Shown: positions 50,584-59,052 of the stretch, piece after piece
How positions within the stretch are numbered: the stretch's first letter is position 1
Layout: the number at the start of each line of letters is the position of its first letter
NCBI RefSeq assembly: GCF_001682865.1
Contig: NZ_MAQX01000037.1
Span: 62,001-126,000, forward strand
Direction: 5' to 3'
DNA length: 64,000 nt
DNA from: Bacillus sp. FJAT-26390
Lineage (GTDB): Bacteria > Bacillota > Bacilli > Paenibacillales > Paenibacillaceae
Translations under genes and position numbers: made by a program
Notes under the pieces: model-generated
What the model was told of the DNA's origin: nothing
The model's input: only the letters and a program-made list of their open reading frames with translations
Databases searched by the model: none

Positions 50584-51326
50584 CTGCCCTAATCCGATTG
50601 ATCTCTTTCGATTTCCGGTTATATTTGCGCGATTGGCTGACGATATTTTGGATGCTCGTCTATCCGATTCTGATGCTTCTTATATTTGGTTCTGTATTCG
50701 GCAATCAGCCGGGCGCGATAGAGGGCGCTGCATTCATTGATTCCTATATTCCCGCCTTATGCGCGATGAATGTCATCTCCGTATCTGTATTCACGTTAAA
50801 TATTAATATGATTACGCAGCGGGAGAGCGGCGTTTTGCGAAGATACCGGGTTAGCCCTATTCGCTCAGGAGCGGTGCTGCTGTCCCATTCCATTCAAGGC
50901 GTCATTCTCGTAGTGGCAGGCGCCATCGAAATTATCGTCATTGCCAGCTTAGTGTGGGATATTCAGTTCTCTGTCACTTCGCTGCTCTTGCTCTTTGCTT
51001 GTCTATTATTCGGTTGTCTCAGCTTCTTCAGCCTTGGCTTTGCCTTGTCGGGACTTACCCATACGCCAGGCGCTGCGAGCGGTTTAGCGATGGTCGTCTT
51101 CTTCCCTTCGCTCTTCCTGTCTGGGATTGCGATGCCAGTCGAAATTTTGCCTACGTTCATGCAGAGAGTAAGCGAATGGCTGCCTCCGACTTATTTCGTG
51201 GAGCTTGCCAGAGGGGTATGGCTCGGAGAATCGATCGCTTCGTTCGGGCCCCAGCTTGCCATTATGGCTGGCTTTGCGGTTGTATGCTGGATACTTGCGT
51301 TCTTCCTTTTCAGATGGGAGAAATAA
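50580..51326 (+). CDS. ABC-2 type transporter permease
   Basis: 248-residue membrane protein with six spans. The amphipathic N-terminus (LIRLISFDFRLYLRDWLTIF), GVLRRYRVSPIRSGAVLLSH loop and FLSGIAMPVEILPTFMQRVS followed by WLPPTYFVELARG are typical of ABC-2 exporters. Start overlaps the ATPase stop (ATGA), with AAGGAGG upstream. Exports an unknown, probably hydrophobic compound. Confidence 0.93.
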   Translation: MTALIRLISFDFRLYLRDWLTIFWMLVYPILMLLIFGSVFGNQPGAIEGAAFIDSYIPALCAMNVISVSVFTLNINMITQRESGVLRRYRVSPIRSGAVLLSHSIQGVILVVAGAIEIIVIASLVWDIQFSVTSLLLLFACLLFGCLSFFSLGFALSGLTHTPGAASGLAMVVFFPSLFLSGIAMPVEILPTFMQRVSEWLPPTYFVELARGVWLGESIASFGPQLAIMAGFAVVCWILAFFLFRWEK

Positions 51327-51360
51327 GGCTAGAATGGTTTTAGGTTAAGGAGTGGTTAGA

Positions 51361-51957
51361 TTGAACAAGGATCATGACGTGGCGCATGCCACAGAGTCTC
51401 TGCAAGCTTTGCGGGACATCGATTTCATTAAGCAAATCATTACGCGAAACGAGAAGAAAATGGATCAATCGCCGCCCTACTTGTTCATTTGGGGCACATT
51501 CCTGATGCTGGGGATGATCGGCATGCAGTTCGACAACGAAACGTGGCCCATGTGGTATTGGCCGATCGCCGCTGTCCTTAGCAGCGTCCTTTCCGCTGTT
51601 ACCGGCATCAGGCAATCGCGCAACATGCCCAAAAAGCAGGGTGGCACAAACGGCTGGATGTATGGGCTGCCTTTCCTCGTGATGATGGTGGCTGGCTTCT
51701 TCATGATGGCAACGGGCATGGTCGAGGCGCAGTATATCCCTTTATTCTGGTTCATGCTCGTAGGCATCCTATATGTTGCCATGGGATCGCTTATGGGAAA
51801 AGGACCAGTGATGATCGGGATATGGTTTATTTTGCTCTCCGCTGCGACAAGACTCTTTTTTCTCGATTATCAGTTTCTGGTTCTAGGACTGCTAGGCGGC
51901 GGAAGCCTTGTCTTGGCAGGGGTATTGCTTCAGCGGCGCAGAGGGCGTCATGAGTGA
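51361..51957 (+). CDS. Membrane protein of unknown function
   Basis: 198-residue protein with a soluble N-terminal ~45 residues (ALRDIDFIKQIITRNEKKMD) and five or six membrane spans (FIWGTFLMLGMIGMQF, GLPFLVMMVAGFFMMATGMV, YIPLFWFMLVGILYVAMGSL and others). It has no name I recognise; such proteins often sit between ABC-2 exporters and winged-helix regulators. The start is a TTG at 51361, 8 nt after AAGGAG; a GTG at 51352 lies too near. Its end overlaps the next gene by 8 nt. Confidence 0.8.
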   Translation: MNKDHDVAHATESLQALRDIDFIKQIITRNEKKMDQSPPYLFIWGTFLMLGMIGMQFDNETWPMWYWPIAAVLSSVLSAVTGIRQSRNMPKKQGGTNGWMYGLPFLVMMVAGFFMMATGMVEAQYIPLFWFMLVGILYVAMGSLMGKGPVMIGIWFILLSAATRLFFLDYQFLVLGLLGGGSLVLAGVLLQRRRGRHE

Positions 51958-52273
51958 CAATTTGCTGGACGCGATCGATGATACGATTCACGCCAAAGCC
52001 CGCCTCGGCATAATGAGCCTGCTCATGGTACATGGCGAATGCGACTTCAGCTTTCTCCGCGGCGAACTGGGCCTGACCGAAGGAAACCTCGGCAACCATA
52101 TCCGCGTGCTAGAGGAGGCCGCCTATATTCAGGTGAATAAGACGTTTGCCGGAAGACGGCCCAAAACGATCTGCTCGCCTACCCAGCTGGGGCTGGACAT
52201 GTTTCACCAGTATATCGAGGGATTGGAAAAAATCATTCAAATGGCGCGTTCCATGAAAAAAGAAACCGAATAG
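51950..52273 (+). CDS. Winged-helix DNA-binding regulator
   Basis: 107-residue protein of the small winged-helix group (HTH_27, MarR/ArsR-like). Core: AKARLGIMSLLMVHGECDFS, LGLTEGNLGNHIRVLEEAAY and FAGRRPKTICSPTQLGLDMF, i.e. recognition helix plus wing. Its start overlaps the stop of the membrane protein gene, so it is translated with the operon and probably represses it through the 43-bp dyad. No ligand domain is present. Confidence 0.88.
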   Translation: MSDNLLDAIDDTIHAKARLGIMSLLMVHGECDFSFLRGELGLTEGNLGNHIRVLEEAAYIQVNKTFAGRRPKTICSPTQLGLDMFHQYIEGLEKIIQMARSMKKETE

Positions 52274-52292
52274 CGCGAGCAACGCCCGAGCA

Positions 52293-52338
52293 AAAAAGAA
52301 GCCTAGCTGACCATTAAAGGTTAGATAGGCTTCTTTTT
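52293..52338. terminator. Bidirectional terminator
   Basis: Stem AAAAAGAAGCCTA / TAGGCTTCTTTTT with an inner ACC/GGT part. A run and T run on the two sides serve the exporter operon and the convergent ABC-F gene. Confidence 0.92.
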
Positions 52339-52351
52339 ACTATCGAACAAC

Positions 52352-53908
52352 TTAGAATACTTTCGTCGTCCAGGTTTCACAGTTCCACGTATCCGTAACG
52401 ATATCGCGGTAAAATTCCGGTTCGTGGGAAATGAGAAGTATGCTGCCTTTGTACGCCTTAAGCGCGCGTTTCAGCTCATCCTTCGCATCAACGTCCAAGT
52501 GGTTCGTCGGCTCGTCGAGTACAAGCAAATTCGTCTCGTTGTTGATCAGCTTGCAGAGACGTACTTTAGCTTTCTCGCCGCCGCTAAGCACCGCGATTTT
52601 GCTTTCAATATGCTTCGTCGTAAGCCCGCACTTGGCAAGCGCCGCACGCACCTCGAATTGCGAGTAGGAAGGAAACTCCTTCCACACATCCTCGATACAT
52701 GTATTGTAATTCGTTTCTTTCATTTCCTGTTGGAAATAGCCGACCTGCTGGTGCTCGCCGCGCTGTACCGTGCCGGAGATCGCCGGAATCTCGCCTAAAA
52801 TGCTGCGGAGCAGCGTCGTCTTCCCGATTCCGTTCGCGCCAACAAGCGCAATCTTCTGGCCGCGCTCCATGCGCAGGTCAAGCGGTCTTGAAAGCGGGCT
52901 GTCATAACCAATGACAAGCTCTTTGGTCTCGAAAATAAGCTTGCCGGATGTTCTTCCATCCTTGAAGTTAAACTGCGGCTTCGGCTTTTCCTTCGCAATC
53001 TCGATAACATCCATCTTATCGAGCTTCTTCTGCCGGGACATCGCCATGTTTCTCGTCGCGACGCTCGCTTTGTTCCGGGCTACAAAATCCTTAAGATCCG
53101 CAATTTCCTGCTGCTGGCGCTTAAAAGCCGATTCCAGCTGCTGCTTCTTCATTTCGTGAACCTGCTGGAAATATTCATAGTCGCCAACATAACGGTTAAG
53201 CTCCTGATTCTCCATATGGTAGATCAGGTTAATAACGCTGTTAAGGAAAGGAATGTCATGCGAAATGAGAATAAAGGCATTCTCATATTCCTGCAGGTAA
53301 CGCTTCAACCATTCGATATGCTGCTCGTCCAAATAGTTGGTAGGCTCATCGAGGAGCAAAATGTCCGGCTTCTCAAGCAAAAGCTTCGCCAGCAGCACCT
53401 TCGTCCGCTGCCCGCCGCTCAGATCGTTAACATCCTTGTCCAAGCCGATATCGGTAAGCCCGAGTCCACGGGCTGTCTCTTCGATCTTCGCGTCGATCAA
53501 GTAAAAATCCTGATTCGTCAGCGTATCCTGAATCGTGCCAACATCCTCAAGCAGCTGTTCGAGCTCCTCCGGCGACACATCGCCCATGATGCCATACTTA
53601 TCGTTCATTTCTTGTTCCATATCGAACAGGTACTGAAAAGCCCCTTTCAGCACGTCGCGGATCGTGAATCCTTTGTTTAACACCGCATGCTGGTCGAGAT
53701 AGCCGACACGCATCCGTTTGGACCATTCAACCTTGCCGTCATCCGGCTGAAGCTTACCCGTTATGATGTTCATGAAAGTGGACTTGCCTTCGCCGTTGGC
53801 GCCGATCAGTCCAATGTGCTCGCCTTTAAGCAGGCGGAAGGATACGTCATTAAAGATCGCGCGATCTCCAAAGCCGTGACTTAGTCTTTCTACGTTTAAT
53901 ATGCTCAT
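52352..53908 (-). CDS. ABC-F family ATPase
   Basis: 518-residue soluble protein with two ATP-binding domains and no membrane span. Walker A GANGEGKST and GANGIGKTT, signatures LSGGQRTKVLLAKLL and LSGGEKAKVRLCKLI, Walker B ILLLDEPTNYLDE and LLVLDEPTNHLDV. The linker between them (~240-310) is charged and helical (KKQQLESAFKRQQQEIADLK). It resembles the YkpA/YbiT branch, which acts on the ribosome in translation, rather than antibiotic-resistance types. Start at 53908 (ATG) with AAAAGGTG 8 nt upstream. Confidence 0.92.
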   Translation of the reverse strand: MSILNVERLSHGFGDRAIFNDVSFRLLKGEHIGLIGANGEGKSTFMNIITGKLQPDDGKVEWSKRMRVGYLDQHAVLNKGFTIRDVLKGAFQYLFDMEQEMNDKYGIMGDVSPEELEQLLEDVGTIQDTLTNQDFYLIDAKIEETARGLGLTDIGLDKDVNDLSGGQRTKVLLAKLLLEKPDILLLDEPTNYLDEQHIEWLKRYLQEYENAFILISHDIPFLNSVINLIYHMENQELNRYVGDYEYFQQVHEMKKQQLESAFKRQQQEIADLKDFVARNKASVATRNMAMSRQKKLDKMDVIEIAKEKPKPQFNFKDGRTSGKLIFETKELVIGYDSPLSRPLDLRMERGQKIALVGANGIGKTTLLRSILGEIPAISGTVQRGEHQQVGYFQQEMKETNYNTCIEDVWKEFPSYSQFEVRAALAKCGLTTKHIESKIAVLSGGEKAKVRLCKLINNETNLLVLDEPTNHLDVDAKDELKRALKAYKGSILLISHEPEFYRDIVTDTWNCETWTTKVF

Positions 53909-53943
53909 GAATGACACCTTTTCTTTTGGAATATTCTCGTTAC

Positions 53944-53973
53944 ATTATAAACGTTATGGTACCTACAACTCAA
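53944..53973 (-). promoter_or_regulatory. Sigma-A promoter of the ABC-F gene
   Basis: Minus strand: TTGAGT (53973-53968), 18-nt spacer, perfect TATAAT (53949-53944), 36 bp upstream of the ABC-F start. Confidence 0.65.
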
Positions 53974-53997
53974 TGTACGATTATGGTTTCGCCAAAA

Positions 53998-54036
53998 AGG
54001 CCATCTCAAAAGGCGACAAACCTTCGGAGATGGCCT
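53998..54036 (-). terminator. Terminator of the thioredoxin-CcdA unit
   Basis: 10-bp stem AGGCCATCTC / GAGATGGCCT; TTTTT follows on the minus strand. It lies 16 nt past the TlpA-like stop. Confidence 0.9.
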
Positions 54037-54051
54037 ATTTTCGAATCCAAA

Positions 54052-54636
54052 TTAGGGACTAAGCTCGTTAATCGCCGATTTCATCTCTTCTTCCGTCATG
54101 AAGCCTACTTTTTTATGGGCGATGTTGCCCTCTTTATCGACAAACAGGGACACCGGAATCGATCGGACCTGATACGCCTCTGTAACCTGTTTATCCGTAT
54201 CCAATAAAACACGGAACGAATAGCCGTTATCCTCGATATATGGCTTTGCCTTCTCTTTATCCTCGCCAACATCAACGGCAAGCACGATCAAGTCCTTGTC
54301 TTTATACTGCTGATGGATTTTTTCGATATCCGGCATTTCTTTTTTGCACCATTTGCACCAGGTCGTCCAGAAGTTGATATAAACATTTTTGCCCCGCAAG
54401 TCACTAAGCGTAACCTGGTTCCCGTCCATATCCGTTAATGTAAAATCGATCGCTTGCTCCTTTGGCTCGCTCGGCGTTATTGGCTGCTCTGCCTGCTCAA
54501 CAATAGGCGAATGGCTGGCTTCAACAGTTGTAAGGCTTGTTGTTGCGGCGTTGCTAAAGCTGTTATTGTTCGAAACGTAGGCCGCAGCCACAACTAGAAG
54601 CACGGCTGCGACCGCTAACAGGATGTTTTTTTTCAT
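54052..54636 (-). CDS. Membrane-anchored TlpA/ResA-like thioredoxin
   Basis: 194-residue thiol-disulfide protein. An N-terminal span (LLAVAAVLLVVAAAYV) anchors it outside the membrane, followed by a linker and a thioredoxin fold: FTLTDMDGNQVTLSDLRGK, active site WCKWC (Cys94, Cys97) in YINFWTTWCKWCKKEMPDIE, and the cis-proline in VRSIPVSLFVDKEG. ResA/TlpA proteins reduce extracytoplasmic cysteines with electrons from CcdA, whose gene lies 14 nt upstream. Confidence 0.93.
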   Translation of the reverse strand: MKKNILLAVAAVLLVVAAAYVSNNNSFSNAATTSLTTVEASHSPIVEQAEQPITPSEPKEQAIDFTLTDMDGNQVTLSDLRGKNVYINFWTTWCKWCKKEMPDIEKIHQQYKDKDLIVLAVDVGEDKEKAKPYIEDNGYSFRVLLDTDKQVTEAYQVRSIPVSLFVDKEGNIAHKKVGFMTEEEMKSAINELSP

Positions 54637-54650
54637 CGATGTAACCCCTT

Positions 54651-55346
54651 TTATAAGCTGAAGAAGCTAAAATATGAATTGATCATTTCCAGCTTGTTCG
54701 TTAGCACAAGGATGCCCATAACAAGCATGATCACGCCGCTGGCAATGGACACGGCCGGCAAATATTTGGCAAACCTTTTTGAGAAACCCGTTAAATTTCC
54801 TACCAGCAACGCGGACAGCATAAAAGGCACGCCCAAGCCTAACGAATAAATGGCAAGCAGCAGCACCCCTTTATCGATCGTTTCCATGCTGCCTGCGTAT
54901 AAGAGAATGGACGACAGAATGGGACCGATACAAGGCGTCCAGCCGGCCGCAAAAGCCATCCCTAATACAAAGGAGCTTAGATTGCTTTTGCTGGAGCTGC
55001 TTGGCATGAATTTCTTCTGTGCATACAGAGCTTTGATCTTGAACAAGCCCAGCATATGAAGAGCAAATAAAATGATGAGAATGCCGCCGATTTGTTTTAG
55101 CAGCATGAGATTAGCCGATAACAGTTTACTAACCGAGCTAACCGACACGCCTAATACAACAAAAATGAGCGAAAAGCCAACTATAAAAAATAGGGATTTG
55201 AGGACTACGTTCCTTTTCGCCGCGACGGTGTTCATATCGGTCAACGATGAGCCTACCATATAGCTTAGATAGACGGGAATAAGCGGAAGCACGCATGGGG
55301 ATAAAAAAGAAAGCAATCCTGCTGAAAAGGCTAAAATGAAATCCAA
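54651..55346 (-). CDS. ccdA: Cytochrome c biogenesis/thiol transfer protein CcdA
   Basis: 231-residue membrane protein with six spans, carrying electrons from cytosolic thioredoxin to outside partners. The redox cysteines are Cys18 in LSFLSPCVLPLIPVY and Cys139 in AFAAGWTPCIGPIL, both in the standard positions. The start is a TTG at 55346, 7 nt after GGAGGAG; the longer frame to 55421 has no signal and reads through the upstream terminator. Followed by the TlpA-like gene; preceded by the SLH thioredoxin-like protein. Confidence 0.93.
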   Translation of the reverse strand: MDFILAFSAGLLSFLSPCVLPLIPVYLSYMVGSSLTDMNTVAAKRNVVLKSLFFIVGFSLIFVVLGVSVSSVSKLLSANLMLLKQIGGILIILFALHMLGLFKIKALYAQKKFMPSSSSKSNLSSFVLGMAFAAGWTPCIGPILSSILLYAGSMETIDKGVLLLAIYSLGLGVPFMLSALLVGNLTGFSKRFAKYLPAVSIASGVIMLVMGILVLTNKLEMINSYFSFFSL

Positions 55347-55396
55347 CGTATGACTCCTCCAAAAAAGTGATCCGCTTGCGAGAGCAGCGCAAACGG

Positions 55397-55425
55397 GAAA
55401 AATGGGCAGCCATTCGGCCACCCAT
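55397..55425 (-). terminator. Terminator between the SLH gene and ccdA
   Basis: Stem ATGGGCAGCC / GGCCACCCAT (two wobble or mismatch pairs) with loop ATTC; TTTTTCCC follows on the minus strand. Probably partial, so ccdA may be read through or have its own start. Confidence 0.75.
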
Positions 55426-55439
55426 CTCCATTATTATCG

Positions 55440-58400
55440 TTATTGCTTCGAAAGCAGGTTATAAAGCACTTGCGCCACTTGCGCTCTTGTGGACACGTCC
55501 TTCGGACTTAGCTTCGCGTTGCTTCCCGTAATAATTCCACCCTCTACAAGCGCTTTGAAAGCATCGCTTGCATAGTCCGCGATTTGGCCTGCGTCGCTAA
55601 AGCTTGATACGGTTGCGCCCGGTTGCGCTTTTGGAAGCTCGCCCAGCACTTCAAGCGAACGGTACAGAAGCGTGAACAGATCCTGGCGCGTAATTTTGCT
55701 GTTTGGCTCGAATTTATTGCCGTCAACGCCTGTTGTAATGCCGAGGCGCTTCGCTGCAGCTAGATAATTCGTGTAATAGGTGTTGCCTGCATCAGCAAAA
55801 TTGTCCGTTTCCGTCTCATTTGGCGTGATGCCGTAAGCTTTCAATAACAAGACTACAAATTGGCCTCTCGTTACGGTAGCGTTCGGGCTGTAATGATTCT
55901 CGTCCGTACCTGTCGTAATGCTTCTTGCCGCAAGGAAGCTAACGGCATCCTTATACCAAGCTGCCGCCGGAATATCGGCAAAGCTTACTTTATTGTAGCC
56001 AATGATATATTGAGAGAAGTGCGTAGTCACAAATTCGACTGATCCTGTTGCTGCATTGTATTTGCCGCGAATCGTATCCAGTTCCCCGGAATCCGTCACG
56101 TAGTAAACGATAACTGCGTTTTGGTCTTCGCCCGCTTTTAACGTATACGGCACGCTAACCTGTAGAGCGCTGCCGCCAAATGTTGAAATTGGCGTCGTGC
56201 CTGCAAATACGGAGAAGTCATAAACCGGCCTATCGCCTAAAGCCTGCTTGCCTTCCTCTGTCAGCTCTACCTTCGAGATGATAATGCTGATGTCGCCCGT
56301 TTCAGCTGTTTTGCTGATGCTGCTCACGGCTTGGGCATCAAAGCTTACCGAACCAATGCCATAGTTGACCTTGATTCCGGCTTTGGTGCTGGAAGCTACT
56401 TCATTAAACGAGTTTCTTGGAATGCTGAGCTCCACGGATTTCGTTTGGGCTGCAGGTTCAACCTTAAACTCCAGCACAGCTGCTTTGCCCGCTGTTTCAG
56501 CTTTTTTCGCTTGCTCAACAAGACTGGTTACCGCAGACGCTGAAGCTTTCGCAACGGTTGCGCCCGTCGTTACATCTGTTGTCGCTGCTACTGTGGTTGT
56601 TGGTGCTGTTCCGTCATTTTCTGTGCCGGCTGGAGGAGCCGTCGTCACAGGGCCTGGCGGATTTGGATTGGAACCTGGGCCCGGGCTCGGGCTTGGACTC
56701 GGACTTGGGCTCGGACCTGGTCCCGGATCAAACGCCGGAACGACAACGTCAATCGCCGGGCTTGCGCTGAAGCCTGCTTTAGCCGCATATCTGACATTGT
56801 AAGTGCCCGCTGCCAAACCTGTAACCGCCAGGTCCGTTGCAGGCGTATACTCTTTTGTACCCGACAAGCGATACTCAAGCGCCGTTGTTGTACCCGTAAT
56901 TTGTCCGTTATCATTAGCTGCCGTAGTTGGCGCTACGCCCGCCAAACCAATCGGCGCAACTTGCACTTGTTCGCCAAAAGCTGGAATGACAACCTCAACT
57001 TTTGGACTCGGGCGATATCCGTCTTTTGCTGCATACCGTACATCGTAAGTTCCGTATACGAGATTTGTAACGGACGGCTCTGTTGCCGCGATATAATCGA
57101 CAGCGTCTGCATGCTTATATTCGAGCGCAGTCGTCGTTCCGGTAATTTGTCCATCATTGTTATCGGCTGTTGTTGGAGCAACTCCCTTTAAGCCCGTTGG
57201 CGCTGCTTGCTCTTGAATAAACGGCGGAACAACAATTTCTACCGCTTGGCCTGCAAGATACGGTACTTCCGTGAACGGGTACACGCCATCTTTGACAGGA
57301 GAAACGGGTCCTTGATAACCTAATTTTGCTGCATATCTCACGCTGTACGTGCCTGGAACGAGATTCGTAATCGCTTCGCCTGCAACAGGGATATATGCGC
57401 TGTCAGAACCAGCAAGCTTGTATTCCAGTGCTTTGTTTTTTGTGCCTATGATTTGGCCGTCATCGTTGGAGGCTGATGTAGGGATTACACCTGATAGGCC
57501 CGTTGGCGTTGCTTCTACTCTTGTAAAAAGCTTATCCAACGCGTTCGTGTACGTTTCGTGAAATTTGGTTACGATTCCGTTCTTATCCTTATAACCAGGC
57601 TGAATCGTATCCCATGAGTACATCAATTCGATATGTCCAAGGATTGGAGCGTTATTTCCTGCAGCATCCTTGTTATCCTTATTGTATTGGAAAAGGAATG
57701 GAACCTGCGCTTTGCTTGCAATGACTTCTACGCCGTTTTCATTCGTATATTTGACATTGTTGCTTGCTTTCGCATATTGCGTGCTAATGTTAGTCAGATA
57801 CTTATTAACCAAATCAACATACAAATTAGCGTAAGGATGATTCGTGTCCCGTACTTGAAGGAAAGTGCCGTTGTGCGGGTCTAGGTTTATATCTTTGGCA
57901 GAGATCCCGGCATCCAGCTTGGTGTCCCAGAAATATACCTTATCGATATTGTATTTTTTCGCATATTGATTGATAAACTTGATAGCCGCTCTCGTATTCG
58001 GGCACCATGAGCCGCCAAATAGAATGGTATAATTGCCTTCGGTTTCCAAAATCTTGGTCAGTTCGTGATATGTTACACGTTCAAATACGAGTTCGCCATC
58101 CGCTTCATCCAAAATCGTTTTGCCTGCGGCATTTTTGTTGAAGGCTGCTTTAATAGCCTCGGAGCTATTAATCGTATCGAATTTTTCGATTCCCTTAAAC
58201 ACATTGCCTACTTCAGCTTTATAAGCATCTACCTTTGCCGCATCCAAAGTGCCATCTGTTAAATAATCATTCCAGACGTTAGGCGACTCTAAGCTGGAAA
58301 TGATCTTGCCCTTTTCTTCGCCTTGTTTTTTATTGTAAACAAACAAGAATGGAGCCTCGATTTTTTTGGCCGAACCCTGCGCAACTACTGTGCCAGTGGT

Positions 58401-58928
58401 GTCTTTTTTGGCATAAGTGACCGTATCCGCTAGCGGAAGAACTTCATCGAGGTTCGACAAATAGCGATTAACGAGTTCGACATACGCCTCGCCAAAATCA
58501 AAATAGGTTGTTTTGCCGCTAATTTGCTTTGTGATTTCCTTCGTTTGTGTCTGGGCGATTTCAAAATCTTTGCCGTCCAGTCTAGTGTCAAAGTTATAGA
58601 TCGTTTTGACGCCATACTGCTTTGCTACCTGATTGATAAAGCCAATATTCGCCTGCGTGCGATCGCTCCATGCGCCGCCGAATAGGACAACGTAGGTGCC
58701 TTCGCTCTCGAACAAGTTAATGATATCCTCGTAAGTTGCCGTTTGAAGAACATGGCTCTCATCGTTCAAGTGCTCGTATACATCATTAAAATAGTTGTAG
58801 TGAGAAGCAGCGCTTGCGCCTGAACCCGCTGAGGCGTTAACCTGAGCCGCTTGGAAGACTGGCAGAACCAGGAAGGCTGCCAGAAGCAGCGCTAACACTC
58901 TTTTTGCCGCGTTCGTTTGTGTTTTCAT
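55440..58928 (-). CDS. SLH-anchored surface protein with two thioredoxin-like modules
   Basis: 1162 residues. Signal peptide ends near residue 33. Two related thioredoxin-like modules follow: 60-250 with WSDRT (87-91) and 285-470 with WCPNT (308-312). Each has YTILFGG-type strands, a FINQ.AK.Y helix and a cis-Pro segment (APFLFVYNK, VPFLFQYNK). Cys309 is the only cysteine in the protein; module 1 has Ser in its place. Then three Ig-like repeats (~471-570, 575-652, 655-733; core DGQITGTTTALEY), a Pro/Ser linker (735-760), a beta domain (~775-975) and SLH repeats (980-1160). The catalytic form suggests a monothiol redox or binding role on the cell wall; unproven. GAGGG precedes the ATG. Confidence 0.9.
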   Translation of the reverse strand: MKTQTNAAKRVLALLLAAFLVLPVFQAAQVNASAGSGASAASHYNYFNDVYEHLNDESHVLQTATYEDIINLFESEGTYVVLFGGAWSDRTQANIGFINQVAKQYGVKTIYNFDTRLDGKDFEIAQTQTKEITKQISGKTTYFDFGEAYVELVNRYLSNLDEVLPLADTVTYAKKDTTGTVVAQGSAKKIEAPFLFVYNKKQGEEKGKIISSLESPNVWNDYLTDGTLDAAKVDAYKAEVGNVFKGIEKFDTINSSEAIKAAFNKNAAGKTILDEADGELVFERVTYHELTKILETEGNYTILFGGSWCPNTRAAIKFINQYAKKYNIDKVYFWDTKLDAGISAKDINLDPHNGTFLQVRDTNHPYANLYVDLVNKYLTNISTQYAKASNNVKYTNENGVEVIASKAQVPFLFQYNKDNKDAAGNNAPILGHIELMYSWDTIQPGYKDKNGIVTKFHETYTNALDKLFTRVEATPTGLSGVIPTSASNDDGQIIGTKNKALEYKLAGSDSAYIPVAGEAITNLVPGTYSVRYAAKLGYQGPVSPVKDGVYPFTEVPYLAGQAVEIVVPPFIQEQAAPTGLKGVAPTTADNNDGQITGTTTALEYKHADAVDYIAATEPSVTNLVYGTYDVRYAAKDGYRPSPKVEVVIPAFGEQVQVAPIGLAGVAPTTAANDNGQITGTTTALEYRLSGTKEYTPATDLAVTGLAAGTYNVRYAAKAGFSASPAIDVVVPAFDPGPGPSPSPSPSPSPGPGSNPNPPGPVTTAPPAGTENDGTAPTTTVAATTDVTTGATVAKASASAVTSLVEQAKKAETAGKAAVLEFKVEPAAQTKSVELSIPRNSFNEVASSTKAGIKVNYGIGSVSFDAQAVSSISKTAETGDISIIISKVELTEEGKQALGDRPVYDFSVFAGTTPISTFGGSALQVSVPYTLKAGEDQNAVIVYYVTDSGELDTIRGKYNAATGSVEFVTTHFSQYIIGYNKVSFADIPAAAWYKDAVSFLAARSITTGTDENHYSPNATVTRGQFVVLLLKAYGITPNETETDNFADAGNTYYTNYLAAAKRLGITTGVDGNKFEPNSKITRQDLFTLLYRSLEVLGELPKAQPGATVSSFSDAGQIADYASDAFKALVEGGIITGSNAKLSPKDVSTRAQVAQVLYNLLSKQ

Positions 58929-58958
58929 CTTATTCCCTCGTTTTATTATATTTTGTCG

Positions 58959-59015
58959 TTATTCAGCTTGATGATTATGTATCGGGCTGATGTGCGTGGC
59001 ACCTCTATCCTCCAT
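58959..59015 (-). CDS. Possible 18-residue His-rich leader peptide
   Basis: A short frame in the 124-nt gap between the Cys-tail gene and the SLH gene: MEDRGATHISPIHNHQAE, with GGAGGG 9 nt upstream of the ATG and stop 31 nt before the SLH start. It has three histidines and no signal. It could be a translated leader acting in regulation or a chance frame. Confidence 0.4.
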   Translation of the reverse strand: MEDRGATHISPIHNHQAE

Positions 59016-59052
59016 GTACACCAACCCTCCAGCAATCGCTCTTAAAAACGGA

